Assembly (NCBI GenBank): GCA_017937925.1
Contig: JAGBCQ010000008.1
Location: forward strand, 124,001 to 188,000
Reading direction: 5' to 3'
From: Paraprevotella sp.
GTDB lineage: Bacteria > Bacteroidota > Bacteroidia > Bacteroidales > Bacteroidaceae
Length of the DNA: 64,000 bases
A program made the position numbers and the translations under genes. Shown here piece by piece: positions 51,728 through 60,403 of the stretch (position 1 is the stretch's first letter; each line of letters starts with the position of its first letter). The notes under the pieces were generated by a model. It did not search any database, was not told the DNA's origin, and saw only the letters and a list, made by a program, of their open reading frames with translations.

Positions 51728-51862
51728 TCTTTAATTTTAAATAATAATTGTTACTACTAAAAAACTTTCTTTCTCTGCGATTCACTAACCGTCCTTTCAG
51801 GCCAATGGAAGAACTATTAACACGCAGAATTTAAGACCTTTATGGTCTCCTTGATAATAATC
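51728..51862 (-). ncRNA. Putative L13 ribosomal protein leader
   Basis: About 135 transcribed bases precede rplM. On the minus strand there is a short hairpin GACC-ATAAA-GGTC (51835-51847) followed by a closed domain in which TCTGCG (complement of 51823-51828) pairs with CGCAGA (complement of 51774-51779), enclosing a GG/CC-rich inner hairpin. The length and folding fit an autoregulatory ribosomal leader. Confidence 0.5.
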
Positions 51863-51868
51863 GGCTTG

Positions 51869-51899
51869 CAAAGTTACTACTTTTCAAGTAAATAGGCAA
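51869..51899 (-). promoter_or_regulatory. Promoter of rplM-rpsI-rpsB-tsf
   Basis: Minus strand: TTG (plus 51897-51899), 20-base spacer, exact -7 box TAACTTTG (plus 51869-51876). Confidence 0.75.
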
Positions 51900-51940
51900 T
51901 AAATTTGATAAACTTTTTCATTTTTATCTAAAAGAGAGAA

Positions 51941-52459
51941 CTAAAAATCCAAGCGCATGATATAGTCGTTCATGTAGAAATTATGACCAATATGAAAATC
52001 ACCTTGATGGTCTATCCTCATTCCTTTGCGACGGTAAAAATTCACTGCTGAGTTATCTCTATTCACATTCAGTTCTAAAGTCCGGATTTCAGGGTAGTTG
52101 CTCTTGATGTATTCGACTACAAAATCAAACATGGTATCGCCATAATGCTTACGTTGAAAATCGGGCATCACATAAATCTTTTCCAAATGATAACAATCTT
52201 CTCTATCTGGTCTTATCGATATATACCCTGCCGGAGCATTATCACAATATGCGATGAAGTATTCATGCTTTTGTTCTTGCATCTGTTTTTTCAGATTCTC
52301 AACGTCGTACATCCAATGCATCATGTACTCAATCTGCTCCTTAGATAACATTTCTCTATAGGTATGAGGGAAAGCCACCCATGCCATACGATTGATTAAC
52401 TCACAATCAACAAGCTCTGCCTTGACGATTGTCATCTGCCCTACTTGCCCTATACTCAT
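51941..52459 (-). CDS. GNAT family N-acetyltransferase
   Basis: 173 residues from ATG 52459; ATG 52435 (MTIVKAELVDCELI) is an equally good start, while the longest start at 52495 lies inside a repeat element and is rejected. The GNAT fold is seen in AYCDNAPAGYISIRPDRE (motif A strand), LEKIYVMPDFQRKHYGDTMF (acetyl-CoA loop R/Q-x-x-G) and LELNVNRDNSAVNFYRRKGM (motif B). Substrate unknown. Expression may depend on the inserted element just upstream. Confidence 0.85.
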   Translation of the reverse strand: MSIGQVGQMTIVKAELVDCELINRMAWVAFPHTYREMLSKEQIEYMMHWMYDVENLKKQMQEQKHEYFIAYCDNAPAGYISIRPDREDCYHLEKIYVMPDFQRKHYGDTMFDFVVEYIKSNYPEIRTLELNVNRDNSAVNFYRRKGMRIDHQGDFHIGHNFYMNDYIMRLDF

Positions 52460-52479
52460 ATCATAATTCCTAAAACAAA

Positions 52480-52628
52480 AAAATGGCTGTATCAAAATAG
52501 AATTTGACTATCATTTTGTCTTACCGACGGAGTGAAGCAATAAGAAATCCCCTGTATTGAGGTTGAGACTCCTCCCTTCGGTTCGGAATGACACTATAAT
52601 AGCGTTTCTATTTTGGCACAGCCCTTTT
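52480..52628. repeat. 149-bp inverted-repeat element, copy 2 (MITE-like)
   Basis: Imperfect terminal inverted repeats (AAAATGGCTGTATCAAAATA against the complement of the right end) enclose a core shared with copy 1 at 31761: TTTGACTATCATTTTGTC on the left and CCTCCCTTCGGTTCGGAATG on the right. It lies between the end of asnS and the start of the GNAT gene and runs to within about 20 bases of the latter. Confidence 0.85.
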
Positions 52629-52636
52629 AGACCTAT

Positions 52637-54040
52637 TTAAAACTCTGCATTTTTCGGTGTACGTGGGAACGGCACTACATCACGAATGTTTTGCATTCCT
52701 GTAACGAACAAAAGCAAACGCTCGAAACCAAGTCCGAAACCGCCATGTGGACAAGAGCCAAAACGACGTGTATCTAAGTACCACCACATATCCTTCATCG
52801 GGATATCCAATTCATTGATACGATTCAGAAGTTTGTCATAATTCTCTTCACGAACCGAACCACCTATAATCTCTCCGATTTGTGGAAACAATACATCTGT
52901 ACCTTGAACCGTCTTACCATCTTCGTTCATCTTCATATAGAACGCTTTGATTTCCTTAGGATAATCTGTCATGATAACAGGTTTCTTGAAATATTCTTCC
53001 ACCAAGTAACGCTCATGCTCACTTGCTAAGTCACAGCCCCAATATACAGGGAACTCAAACTTGCGACCACCAGCAACAGCCTCTTCCAACAATCGTATGC
53101 CTTCAGTGTAAGGCAAACGAACGAAATCGACATTCACAACACTATTCAAACGCTCCAACAACGATGGATCAATCATCTTGTTCAAGAATGCCAAATCGTC
53201 CTGACAATTTTCCAAAGCCCAACGCACACAGTACTTAATGAAATCCTCTTCCAAATCCATCAAGTCATTCAGATCGATAAAACTTACTTCCGGCTCTATC
53301 ATCCAGAACTCAGCCAAGTGGCGAGGTGTATTGGAATTCTCCGCACGGAACGTCGGGCCAAAAGTATAAATAGCGCCCAATGCTGTTGCACCTAATTCAC
53401 CTTCCAATTGTCCTGATACAGTCAAAGAAGTTGCTTTTCCGAAGAAATCATCTGAATAATCAATTTTTCCATCTTCGTCTTTTTTCAAGTCATACAAATT
53501 CTTTGTAGTCACCTGAAACATTTGTCCTGCGCCTTCGCAATCGCTGGCTGTAATAATAGGTGTGTGAAAATAGAAGAACCCATGCTCATGGAAATATCTA
53601 TGAATAGCCATTGCCATGTTATGACGGATACGGAACACCGCTCCAAATGTATTGGTACGCAGGCGCATGTGCGCATGCGTGCGCATATATTCCATTGTCT
53701 GACCTTTCTTTTGCATCGGATAGTCAACAGCACAAGTTCCTAAAACCTCTATTTCCTTGGCTTGTACCTCTACTGCCTGACCTGAACCAACACTTTTCAC
53801 CAATTCTCCGGTCACACTCAGACACGCTCCGGTTGAAATGGTCTTAATCATCTCCTCGTCAAACTTATCTGCATCTGCGACAATCTGTACATTATTTATA
53901 GTAGAACCGTCATTCAATGCAATGAAATGCACTGCCTTACTACCGCGACGAGTACGAACCCATCCTTTGACATTTACCATTGAACCGTAATCCTCACGTT
54001 TCAACACATCTACGATTTTCGTTCTACGAATTGTTTCCAT
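52637..54040 (-). CDS. asnS: Asparaginyl-tRNA synthetase
   Basis: 467 residues. N-terminal OB-fold ([20 protein letters not shown]), then the class II catalytic core with motif 2 [20 protein letters not shown] and motif 3 [20 protein letters not shown]. AsnS rather than AspS is indicated by the RAENSNT motif and the family-typical insert. It charges tRNA-Asn directly. Follows the pseudouridine synthase gene by 22 bases. Confidence 0.96.
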   Translation of the reverse strand: METIRRTKIVDVLKREDYGSMVNVKGWVRTRRGSKAVHFIALNDGSTINNVQIVADADKFDEEMIKTISTGACLSVTGELVKSVGSGQAVEVQAKEIEVLGTCAVDYPMQKKGQTMEYMRTHAHMRLRTNTFGAVFRIRHNMAMAIHRYFHEHGFFYFHTPIITASDCEGAGQMFQVTTKNLYDLKKDEDGKIDYSDDFFGKATSLTVSGQLEGELGATALGAIYTFGPTFRAENSNTPRHLAEFWMIEPEVSFIDLNDLMDLEEDFIKYCVRWALENCQDDLAFLNKMIDPSLLERLNSVVNVDFVRLPYTEGIRLLEEAVAGGRKFEFPVYWGCDLASEHERYLVEEYFKKPVIMTDYPKEIKAFYMKMNEDGKTVQGTDVLFPQIGEIIGGSVREENYDKLLNRINELDIPMKDMWWYLDTRRFGSCPHGGFGLGFERLLLFVTGMQNIRDVVPFPRTPKNAEF

Positions 54041-54062
54041 TATATTCTTTTTTTATTATTCC

Positions 54063-55223
54063 TTATTCAAAAGCTCCCATACGTAGCATATTTACTTCTT
54101 TCTCCGTCAAGAATCGCCAATCACCACGACGTAAGTTCTTTTTCGTCAATCCGGCAAATTGCACTCGATCCAACTTCAATACACGATAGCCCAAAGATTC
54201 AAAGATTCGACGAACAATACGATTCTTTCCGGAATGAATCTCTATACCCACTTGTTTCTTATCGGTAGGGCTTGCATAATCAATAGCGTCAGCATGAATC
54301 TCACCATCTTCCAACATGATACCTTCTGCAATCTTGCGAATATCTCCGGCAGTCACATTCTTATCAGTAAAGACGTGATATATCTTTTTCTTCATAAACT
54401 TAGGGTGCGTCAGTTTTGAAGCCAAATCCCCATCATTTGTAAACAGCAATACGCCGGTTGTATTGCGATCCAAACGTCCCACAGGATAGATGCGCTCACG
54501 ACAAGCGTTCTGTACTAACTCCATGACAGTCTTACGATTCTGTGGATCGTCACTTGTCGTAACATAGTCTTTGGGTTTATTCAGCAACACATACACCTTA
54601 CGCTCGATGTTTACCGGCTCTTCATGGAAACGTACTTCGTCTGTAGGTTTTACTTTTGTACCCATTTCTGTTACAACCTCTCCATTGACCTTAACCACTC
54701 CTGCCACGATAAACTCGTCGGCCTCGCGACGTGAACAAACGCCCGCATTTGCCAAAAACTTGTTTAAACGTATTGGAGCATCCGGATCAACATTCAGTTG
54801 CTTATATTCTATTTGTTTCTTATGACTATATTTTGCATGAGGATTATAATCATTAGTACGACGTTGTGGACGTGCACCCATATTACGATTGCCATAACTG
54901 CCTTGACGACGCTGATAACCAGCTTCTCCATTTGCTTGATAGCCCCCATTACGTCCATAACCACCATCACGATGATAGCCACCGGCATTATTTCTGTAAC
55001 TTTCATGATTAGGACGTCCTTCACCTTCATAAGTTGAACGATAGGTACGTCTTTCCTGAGCGTTGTATGCTCCACGTTCTACTCTCTGACCTCTTGAACG
55101 CATGACACGTCCATTTTTACTAGTTGGTCTGTACTCATTAACAAATGGCCTATAACCATCACGGCTACGATTTGCATCATCCGAAGCAAACTCTTTTTGC
55201 CATCTTTCGTCTTCCATATTCAT
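54063..55223 (-). CDS. RluB/RsuA-type pseudouridine synthase with long disordered N terminus
   Basis: 386 residues. Residues 1-125 are low-complexity Arg/Gly/Tyr/Asn sequence (many NGGY, RRxxxY patterns) likely disordered and RNA-binding. An S4 domain follows (about 150-210, IRLNKFLANAGVCSRREADE), then the catalytic domain with VYVLLNKPKDYVTTSDDP and YPVGRLDRNTTGVLLFTNDG, where the Asp of GRLD near residue 250 is catalytic. It would modify 23S (RluB) or 16S (RsuA) rRNA; RluB is more likely from the motif order. In a purB-rluB-asnS gene run. Confidence 0.88.
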   Translation of the reverse strand: MNMEDERWQKEFASDDANRSRDGYRPFVNEYRPTSKNGRVMRSRGQRVERGAYNAQERRTYRSTYEGEGRPNHESYRNNAGGYHRDGGYGRNGGYQANGEAGYQRRQGSYGNRNMGARPQRRTNDYNPHAKYSHKKQIEYKQLNVDPDAPIRLNKFLANAGVCSRREADEFIVAGVVKVNGEVVTEMGTKVKPTDEVRFHEEPVNIERKVYVLLNKPKDYVTTSDDPQNRKTVMELVQNACRERIYPVGRLDRNTTGVLLFTNDGDLASKLTHPKFMKKKIYHVFTDKNVTAGDIRKIAEGIMLEDGEIHADAIDYASPTDKKQVGIEIHSGKNRIVRRIFESLGYRVLKLDRVQFAGLTKKNLRRGDWRFLTEKEVNMLRMGAFE

Positions 55224-55286
55224 TCTATAATTAATTTAATAAAAGATGTATCCAACCCTCACGGACTAGAACACCCTCATGTTTTA

Positions 55287-56633
55287 TCAAATGCCTGTGT
55301 AAGTATGCGGAGTAATCACACGAAGTTCCTTTTTAATTTCTTCGCTGACATTCAACTCCTCTATAAACTTCTTTATTGATTCTTCTGTTATATTGTGATT
55401 GGTACGTGTTAATGCTTTCAAAGCCTCATACGGATGGGGATATGCCTCACGACGCAATATCGTTTGAATAGCCTCAGCCACTACAGCCCAACAACCATCC
55501 AAATCAGCATTAATAGCATCTTGATTAAGCAATAATTTACGCAACCCCTTCAACGTACTTTGCACAGCGATAATCATGTGTCCCATAGGTACACCAACAT
55601 TACGTAGCACTGTAGAATCTGTCAAATCACGTTGCAAACGTGAAATAGGCAATTTGGCACTTAAATGTTCCAATAACGCATTTGCTACCCCCAAGTTACC
55701 TTCAGAATTTTCAAAATCTATCGGATTTACTTTATGAGGCATGGCGCTTGAGCCAACTTCACCGGCCTTAATCTTTTGTTTGAAATATTCCATTGAAACA
55801 TATTGCCAGAAATCACGATCCAAGTCTATCATGATTGTATTGATACGTTTCATAGCATCAAATATCGCACTCAAATTATCATAATTGGAAATCTGCGTAG
55901 TATATTCCTCGCGCTCCAGCCCTAATTTCTCTGATACGAATGTATTACCGAATGACTTCCAATCGTAAGAAGGATAGGCTACATGATGAGCATTATAATT
56001 ACCTGTTGCTCCACCAAACTTCGCAGTGATAGGACATGCTTTCAACTGAGTCAACTGACGCTCCAGACGATAAACAAACACCATTACTTCCTTTCCCAAA
56101 CGAGTGGGCGATGCGGGTTGTCCATGTGTCTTGGCCAACATAGATACATCCTGCCATTCATTTGCATACTCTTTTAATTGAGCAATGAGTTCTTCAATTT
56201 GAGGATAGTAAGTTTGTTCCAATGCTTCTTTAATAGACAAAGGCACGGACGTATTGTTAATATCTTGAGAGGTCAAACCAAAATGGATAAATTCCTTGTA
56301 CGCTTCCAGACCACCAATCTTGTCAAATTCTTCTTTAATAAAATACTCAACAGCCTTTACATCATGATTGGTTACTTTTTCTATATCTTTAACACGTTGG
56401 GCATCCGTCTCTGTAAAATTACGGTAGATATCACGCAGACGTTCAAATAGTCCATTATCAAAAGTTGCCAACTGCGGCAATGGCAATTCGCATAGAGTAA
56501 TGAAATACTCTATCTCAACACGCACACGATAGCGCACCAATGCAAACTCTGAAAAATAGGCAGCCAAGCCTTCTGTTTTCCCTCTATAACGACCGTCAAC
56601 AGGAGAAATGGCGGTCAGCAAATCTAACTCCAT
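55287..56633 (-). CDS. purB: Adenylosuccinate lyase
   Basis: 448 residues. Fumarase/aspartase superfamily signatures: ISPVDGRYRGKTEGLAAYFS at the N terminus, HFGLTSQDINNTSVPL, KTHGQPASPTRLGKEV and the signature loop GSSAMPHKVNPIDFENSEGN near residue 296. It acts twice in purine synthesis (SAICAR and adenylosuccinate cleavage). Own -7 box at 56659-56666 on the minus strand (TAATTTTG). Confidence 0.96.
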   Translation of the reverse strand: MELDLLTAISPVDGRYRGKTEGLAAYFSEFALVRYRVRVEIEYFITLCELPLPQLATFDNGLFERLRDIYRNFTETDAQRVKDIEKVTNHDVKAVEYFIKEEFDKIGGLEAYKEFIHFGLTSQDINNTSVPLSIKEALEQTYYPQIEELIAQLKEYANEWQDVSMLAKTHGQPASPTRLGKEVMVFVYRLERQLTQLKACPITAKFGGATGNYNAHHVAYPSYDWKSFGNTFVSEKLGLEREEYTTQISNYDNLSAIFDAMKRINTIMIDLDRDFWQYVSMEYFKQKIKAGEVGSSAMPHKVNPIDFENSEGNLGVANALLEHLSAKLPISRLQRDLTDSTVLRNVGVPMGHMIIAVQSTLKGLRKLLLNQDAINADLDGCWAVVAEAIQTILRREAYPHPYEALKALTRTNHNITEESIKKFIEELNVSEEIKKELRVITPHTYTGI

Positions 56634-56658
56634 AAAGTAATACGTATTATTTGAACTG

Positions 56659-56666
56659 CAAAATTA
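56659..56666 (-). promoter_or_regulatory. -7 box of purB
   Basis: TAATTTTG on the minus strand, an exact consensus match 26 bases before the start codon. Confidence 0.6.
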
Positions 56667-56740
56667 GTTCATTTTCTCGGTATAAACACGATAATTGTCA
56701 AAAACTTCTTTAAAAAGGGTATAAAAAGAGAAAAGAAAAA

Positions 56741-56766
56741 GGTCATCCTACTTTAGTAGAACGACC
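56741..56766 (-). terminator. Terminator of the tRNA-Val operon
   Basis: Imperfect 11-bp stem GGTCATCCTAC (56741-56751) with GTAGAACGACC (56756-56766), followed on the minus strand by TTTTTCTTTTCTCTTTTT. Confidence 0.7.
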
Positions 56767-56795
56767 CCTATTTTCTTATTTTGCTTCTTTTTAAG

Positions 56796-56870
56796 TGGGC
56801 GTTGACGGATTCGAACCGCCGACCCTCTGCTTGTAAGGCAGATGCTCTGAACCAGCTGAGCTAAACGCCC
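56796..56870 (-). tRNA. tRNA-Val (anticodon TAC)
   Basis: 75 bases. Minus strand starts GGGCGTTTAGCTCAGC, the anticodon arm reads CTGCC-TTACAAG-CAG with anticodon TAC, the T arm is GGCGGTTCGAATCCGTC, and the acceptor stem closes as CGCCC with discriminator A. CCA is not encoded. Identical in sequence to the neighbouring copy. Confidence 0.97.
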
Positions 56871-56881
56871 TTGTTTTATCC

Positions 56882-56990
56882 ACGAAAGAGTTTTTTTGAT
56901 ATTGTGGGCGTTGACGGATTCGAACCGCCGACCCTCTGCTTGTAAGGCAGATGCTCTGAACCAGCTGAGCTAAACGCCCGACTCTTTCGT
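56882..56990 (-). repeat. Inverted repeat bracketing the first-transcribed tRNA-Val
   Basis: ACGAAAGAGT at 56882-56891 and its exact complement ACTCTTTCGT at 56981-56990 lie on either side of the tRNA. In the precursor the 5' leader can pair with the intergenic spacer, extending the acceptor stem across a bulge, probably a processing feature. Confidence 0.7.
56905..56979 (-). tRNA. tRNA-Val (anticodon TAC), second copy
   Basis: Same sequence and structure as the copy at 56796-56870, 34 bases upstream of it in transcription order. No encoded CCA. Directly downstream of a consensus promoter. Confidence 0.97.
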
Positions 56991-57003
56991 TTCAAAAGCG
57001 ATG

Positions 57004-57035
57004 CAAAGGTAGAAACTTTTCTGCTTTACTCCAAA
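57004..57035 (-). promoter_or_regulatory. Consensus promoter of the tRNA-Val operon
   Basis: Minus strand: TTTG (plus 57032-57035), exactly 20 bases, TACCTTTG (plus 57004-57011). This is a full match to the Bacteroides -33/-7 consensus. Confidence 0.88.
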
Positions 57036-57061
57036 TTTTCACCTAAGATTTTTCCTGAAAG

Positions 57062-58159
57062 TTACTCACCGCTAAAGCGCTTAACCTGTTCAGTAAGCAA
57101 ATCATTATCATCAAAGTAGTTTATCTTCATTGCTTTTCTAACATCCGATAAGGTTTCTGCTGCAGCAGCACGAGCCACTTCACAACCCTTACGCAACATT
57201 TCATATACAGCAGGAATATCTTTTTCAAATTCCTTGCGACGAGTACGAATCGGTTCTAACTCTTCTTGCATTACAGCCGCCAAAAACTTCTTTACTTTCA
57301 TATCACCCAATCCCCCCCTTTGATAATGAGCTTTCAATTCTTCAAGGTTAGGATAATCCGGTAAATAACGCTCAAAATGTTCCGGGCGCGAGAAGGCATC
57401 CAAATATGTAAACACGGTATTACCTTCAATCTGTCCGGGGTCGGTCACCTTGATATGATTGGGGTCAGTGTACATACTTTTCACCTTTTTCTCTACGTCA
57501 TCAGCTGAATCGGACAGGTATATACAATTGCCCAATGATTTACTCATTTTGGCCTTTCCATCCGTTCCCGGCAAACGTAAACAAGCCGCATTTTCAGGTA
57601 ATAATATATTGGGTTCTACCAATGTATCTCCGTAAATATAATTAAAACGGCGCACTATCTCGCGAGCTTGTTCCAACATCGGTTCTTGATCCTCGCCAAC
57701 CGGAACGGTTGTAGCACGAAAGGCTGTTATATCTGCAGCCTGACTGATTGGATAGGTAAAGAATCCTACCGGAATACTTGTTTCAAAGTTACGCATCTGA
57801 ATCTCTGTTTTTACAGTCGGATTGCGTTGCAAACGTGACACGGTAACAAGATCCATAAAGTAAAATGTCAATTCACACAATTCTGGTATTTGTGACTGTA
57901 TAAAAATAGTAGATTTTGTAGGATCTATACCACAGGCCAAATAATCAAGCGCCACCTCAATCACATTTTGACGCACTTTCTCGGGATTCTCAATATTATC
58001 TGTCAAAGCTTGTCCATCTGCCTCAAAGATAAATATCTTATCAAACTCACCGGAATTCTGTAATTCCACTCGTCTGCGCAAAGAACCTACATAATGCCCT
58101 ATATGTAATTTCCCTGTCGGACGGTCACCAGTCAATATTATTTTTTCTTGCTTTTTCAT
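57062..58159 (-). CDS. trpS: Tryptophanyl-tRNA synthetase
   Basis: 365 residues from ATG 58159 ([20 protein letters not shown]). The longer frame from 58222 begins upstream of the -7 box at 58183 and is rejected. Class I motifs: [13 protein letters not shown] (HIGH type) and [11 protein letters not shown] (KMSKS). It charges tRNA-Trp. Separate transcription unit. Confidence 0.96.
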   Translation of the reverse strand: MKKQEKIILTGDRPTGKLHIGHYVGSLRRRVELQNSGEFDKIFIFEADGQALTDNIENPEKVRQNVIEVALDYLACGIDPTKSTIFIQSQIPELCELTFYFMDLVTVSRLQRNPTVKTEIQMRNFETSIPVGFFTYPISQAADITAFRATTVPVGEDQEPMLEQAREIVRRFNYIYGDTLVEPNILLPENAACLRLPGTDGKAKMSKSLGNCIYLSDSADDVEKKVKSMYTDPNHIKVTDPGQIEGNTVFTYLDAFSRPEHFERYLPDYPNLEELKAHYQRGGLGDMKVKKFLAAVMQEELEPIRTRRKEFEKDIPAVYEMLRKGCEVARAAAAETLSDVRKAMKINYFDDNDLLTEQVKRFSGE

Positions 58160-58182
58160 TTCGTTATTTATTTTTAGTGTTG

Positions 58183-58190
58183 CAAAGGTA
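58183..58190 (-). promoter_or_regulatory. -7 box of trpS
   Basis: TACCTTTG on the minus strand, 24 bases upstream of ATG 58159; it fixes the start choice. Confidence 0.65.
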
Positions 58191-58255
58191 AACAGAAATC
58201 TTGAAGTCACCAATAAAAGCACTCGTCATTCATTCTACACCCCTACTCTATTATG

Positions 58256-60088
58256 TTATCCAAACAATAAATCCATATCTTTCTGTTCTAATACAGCAAC
58301 TATCACTTTCCCATCAGGCGTATGGTTTGGATTGGAACATGTAAAGAGATCATTTACCAACCGTTCCATTTCTTCATTTGTTAGAACTTGTCCATGCGCT
58401 ATTGCTGCACTCTTTGCTAAAGAAAAAGCTATATAATGGCGTACATCTTCCTCTATATTACACCCTTTTTCTATTGAAGCACACACAATACCCCGTACCA
58501 CTTCTACTTGATTCATCCCATCTGTTCCTGATGGTATTGCATTAATAGAGAAACTTCCACCACCTAAAACTGACAAATCATACCCTAATGAATGCATATC
58601 ATCCATCAGATGTTCTAACACAATTGATTCAGAGGGTGGCAATTGTAATATCTCCGGAAATAAAAGTCGTTGAGCGACTCCGGTCCCATTCTCCATCTGC
58701 ACACGATATTGGTCATACAAAATTCTCACATGCGCCCTGCATTGATCAATAATCATCAATCCCGATTTGGAAGCAGTCATGATGTACTTACCTTTATACT
58801 GATAATGCAACGTAGAAGTATCTAACAGATGTTCTGTTTCCGCATAAAGTGTTTCACTTTCAAACGTATCTATCTCAACCTGATTCGGTTTCTTTGATGA
58901 TTCAAAGTTTTCAAAGTTATACATAGACTCCCAATGGGATGTATCTTGTTTTGATGGACGTTTAGTTTCCGTTTTAAAAGGGTTGAAATGAGGATTAACT
59001 TCTACCTTTGGAGCTTCAACACGCATTGCTTCCGTAGAATTTCCAAACACAGGCATTTCAAAAGCACCTTCCGTATCGAAATCTATAGTCGGCACCGCAT
59101 TAAAACGCCCTAAGGCTTCTTTTACAGCAGCGACAATAATCTGCCATATAGCCAATTCATTCTCAAACTTAATTTCTGTCTTTGTTGGGTGGATGTTCAC
59201 ATCAATATTAGAAGGTTCCACGTCAAAATAGAGAAAATAAGAAATCTGTTCGCCTGCAGGTATCAACTGCTCAAAAGCCTCCATCACCGCCTTATGGAAA
59301 TAAGGATGACGCATATATCGGCCATTTACAAAGAAATATTGGTGTGCTCCTTTTTTTCTTGAAGTTTCAGGCTTACCAACAAAACCGGATAAATGTACTA
59401 ATGAAGTTTCAACCTCTACAGAAAGCAATTGCTCGTTCATTTTCTTGCCAAATAGTCCGGCAATGCGCTCGCGACGTGATGTTTTTGGCAGACTTAATAC
59501 TAAAGAGCCATTGTGCGTTAATGAGAAAGATATGTCTTCATGTACCAATGCTATACGCTCAAACTCTTGCAAGATATTATTCAATTCTGTTTGATTGGAC
59601 TTCAAGAATTTACGACGAGCAGGAACATTAAAAAAAAGATTATTCACCAAAAAGTTGGAACCTACAGGACAAGAAATCGGTTCTTGTTTAAGTACTTCCG
59701 AACCGGCAATTGACACACAGGTACCCAAGTCGTTATCTTTACCTCTTGTTCGCAACTCAACTTGAGCTACGGCAGCAATTGAAGCCAGCGCTTCTCCTCT
59801 GAACCCCATGGTACGCAACGCAAATAAGTCCGTAGCCTCACGGATTTTTGAAGTAGCATGACGTTCAAAAGCCAAACGTGCATCTGTTTCAGACATACCT
59901 TTACCGTCATCAACAACTTGAATAGAGGTCTTACCGGCATCCTCTACTACAACATCAATATGAGAAGAACCGGCATCCACAGAATTCTCAACCAACTCTT
60001 TAATAACAGATGCAGGACGTTGTATTACCTCCCCTGCTGCAATCTGATTCGCTACCGAATCCGGTAACAAATGTATAATATCACTCAT
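58256..60088 (-). CDS. mutL: DNA mismatch repair protein MutL
   Basis: 610 residues. GHKL ATPase domain (1-330) with [40 protein letters not shown] and [20 protein letters not shown]; a variable linker (340-410); and the C-terminal dimerisation domain. Where endonuclease-active MutL proteins carry DQHA(X)2E(X)4E, this one reads [16 protein letters not shown] near residue 447, so the conserved His and first Glu are replaced. It may therefore lack nicking activity, as in E. coli MutL, which needs MutH. Last gene of the isomerase-OstA operon. Confidence 0.94.
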   Translation of the reverse strand: MSDIIHLLPDSVANQIAAGEVIQRPASVIKELVENSVDAGSSHIDVVVEDAGKTSIQVVDDGKGMSETDARLAFERHATSKIREATDLFALRTMGFRGEALASIAAVAQVELRTRGKDNDLGTCVSIAGSEVLKQEPISCPVGSNFLVNNLFFNVPARRKFLKSNQTELNNILQEFERIALVHEDISFSLTHNGSLVLSLPKTSRRERIAGLFGKKMNEQLLSVEVETSLVHLSGFVGKPETSRKKGAHQYFFVNGRYMRHPYFHKAVMEAFEQLIPAGEQISYFLYFDVEPSNIDVNIHPTKTEIKFENELAIWQIIVAAVKEALGRFNAVPTIDFDTEGAFEMPVFGNSTEAMRVEAPKVEVNPHFNPFKTETKRPSKQDTSHWESMYNFENFESSKKPNQVEIDTFESETLYAETEHLLDTSTLHYQYKGKYIMTASKSGLMIIDQCRAHVRILYDQYRVQMENGTGVAQRLLFPEILQLPPSESIVLEHLMDDMHSLGYDLSVLGGGSFSINAIPSGTDGMNQVEVVRGIVCASIEKGCNIEEDVRHYIAFSLAKSAAIAHGQVLTNEEMERLVNDLFTCSNPNHTPDGKVIVAVLEQKDMDLLFG

Positions 60089-60100
60089 GTTACTTCTTCC

Positions 60101-60403
60101 TTAGAATCTAAAACTTCCTGTTTGTAAATAATGCCAAACAAAAATCAAAACTGCAATGATAATTAACGCCACACCGAATGTCATAGGTTTACGACCGCTC
60201 TCTTTTCTACGCTTGAGGTGTGTTGTTCCTTTTACAAAAGTTCCTCGAATATCCTCAGGATTAAACTCTTTCTTAGGCAACATTCCCAACTCGCGTTTTG
60301 CACGTTCTTCTATCTTTTTCAGTTTTTCCTTACGTTCATCAATATAAATATATGAATGCTGGTAGCCTCGTGGCATACGTGTCTTGAATAGAGCCATAAT
60401 CAC
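60101..60403 (-). CDS. Small membrane protein
   Basis: 100 residues. Basic and helical N-terminal region (ERKEKLKKIEERAKREL), then one hydrophobic segment near the C terminus (FGVALIIIAVLIFVWHYL). The start overlaps the stop of the OstA-like gene by 4 bases; an inner ATG at 60397 (MALFKTRMPRGYQ) is also possible. Found between ostA-like and mutL in Bacteroidetes; role unknown. Confidence 0.75.
   Translation of the reverse strand: MIMALFKTRMPRGYQHSYIYIDERKEKLKKIEERAKRELGMLPKKEFNPEDIRGTFVKGTTHLKRRKESGRKPMTFGVALIIIAVLIFVWHYLQTGSFRF

Noticed and set aside
53640..53700. GCGCATGTGCGCATGCGTGCGC stretch in asnS as a regulatory palindrome
   Set aside because: It encodes the conserved [13 protein letters not shown] segment of AsnS; the repetitive look follows from the codons used.
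58159..58222. Longer start of trpS at 58222
   Set aside because: It begins upstream of the -7 box at 58183-58190 and adds residues not found in TrpS proteins.
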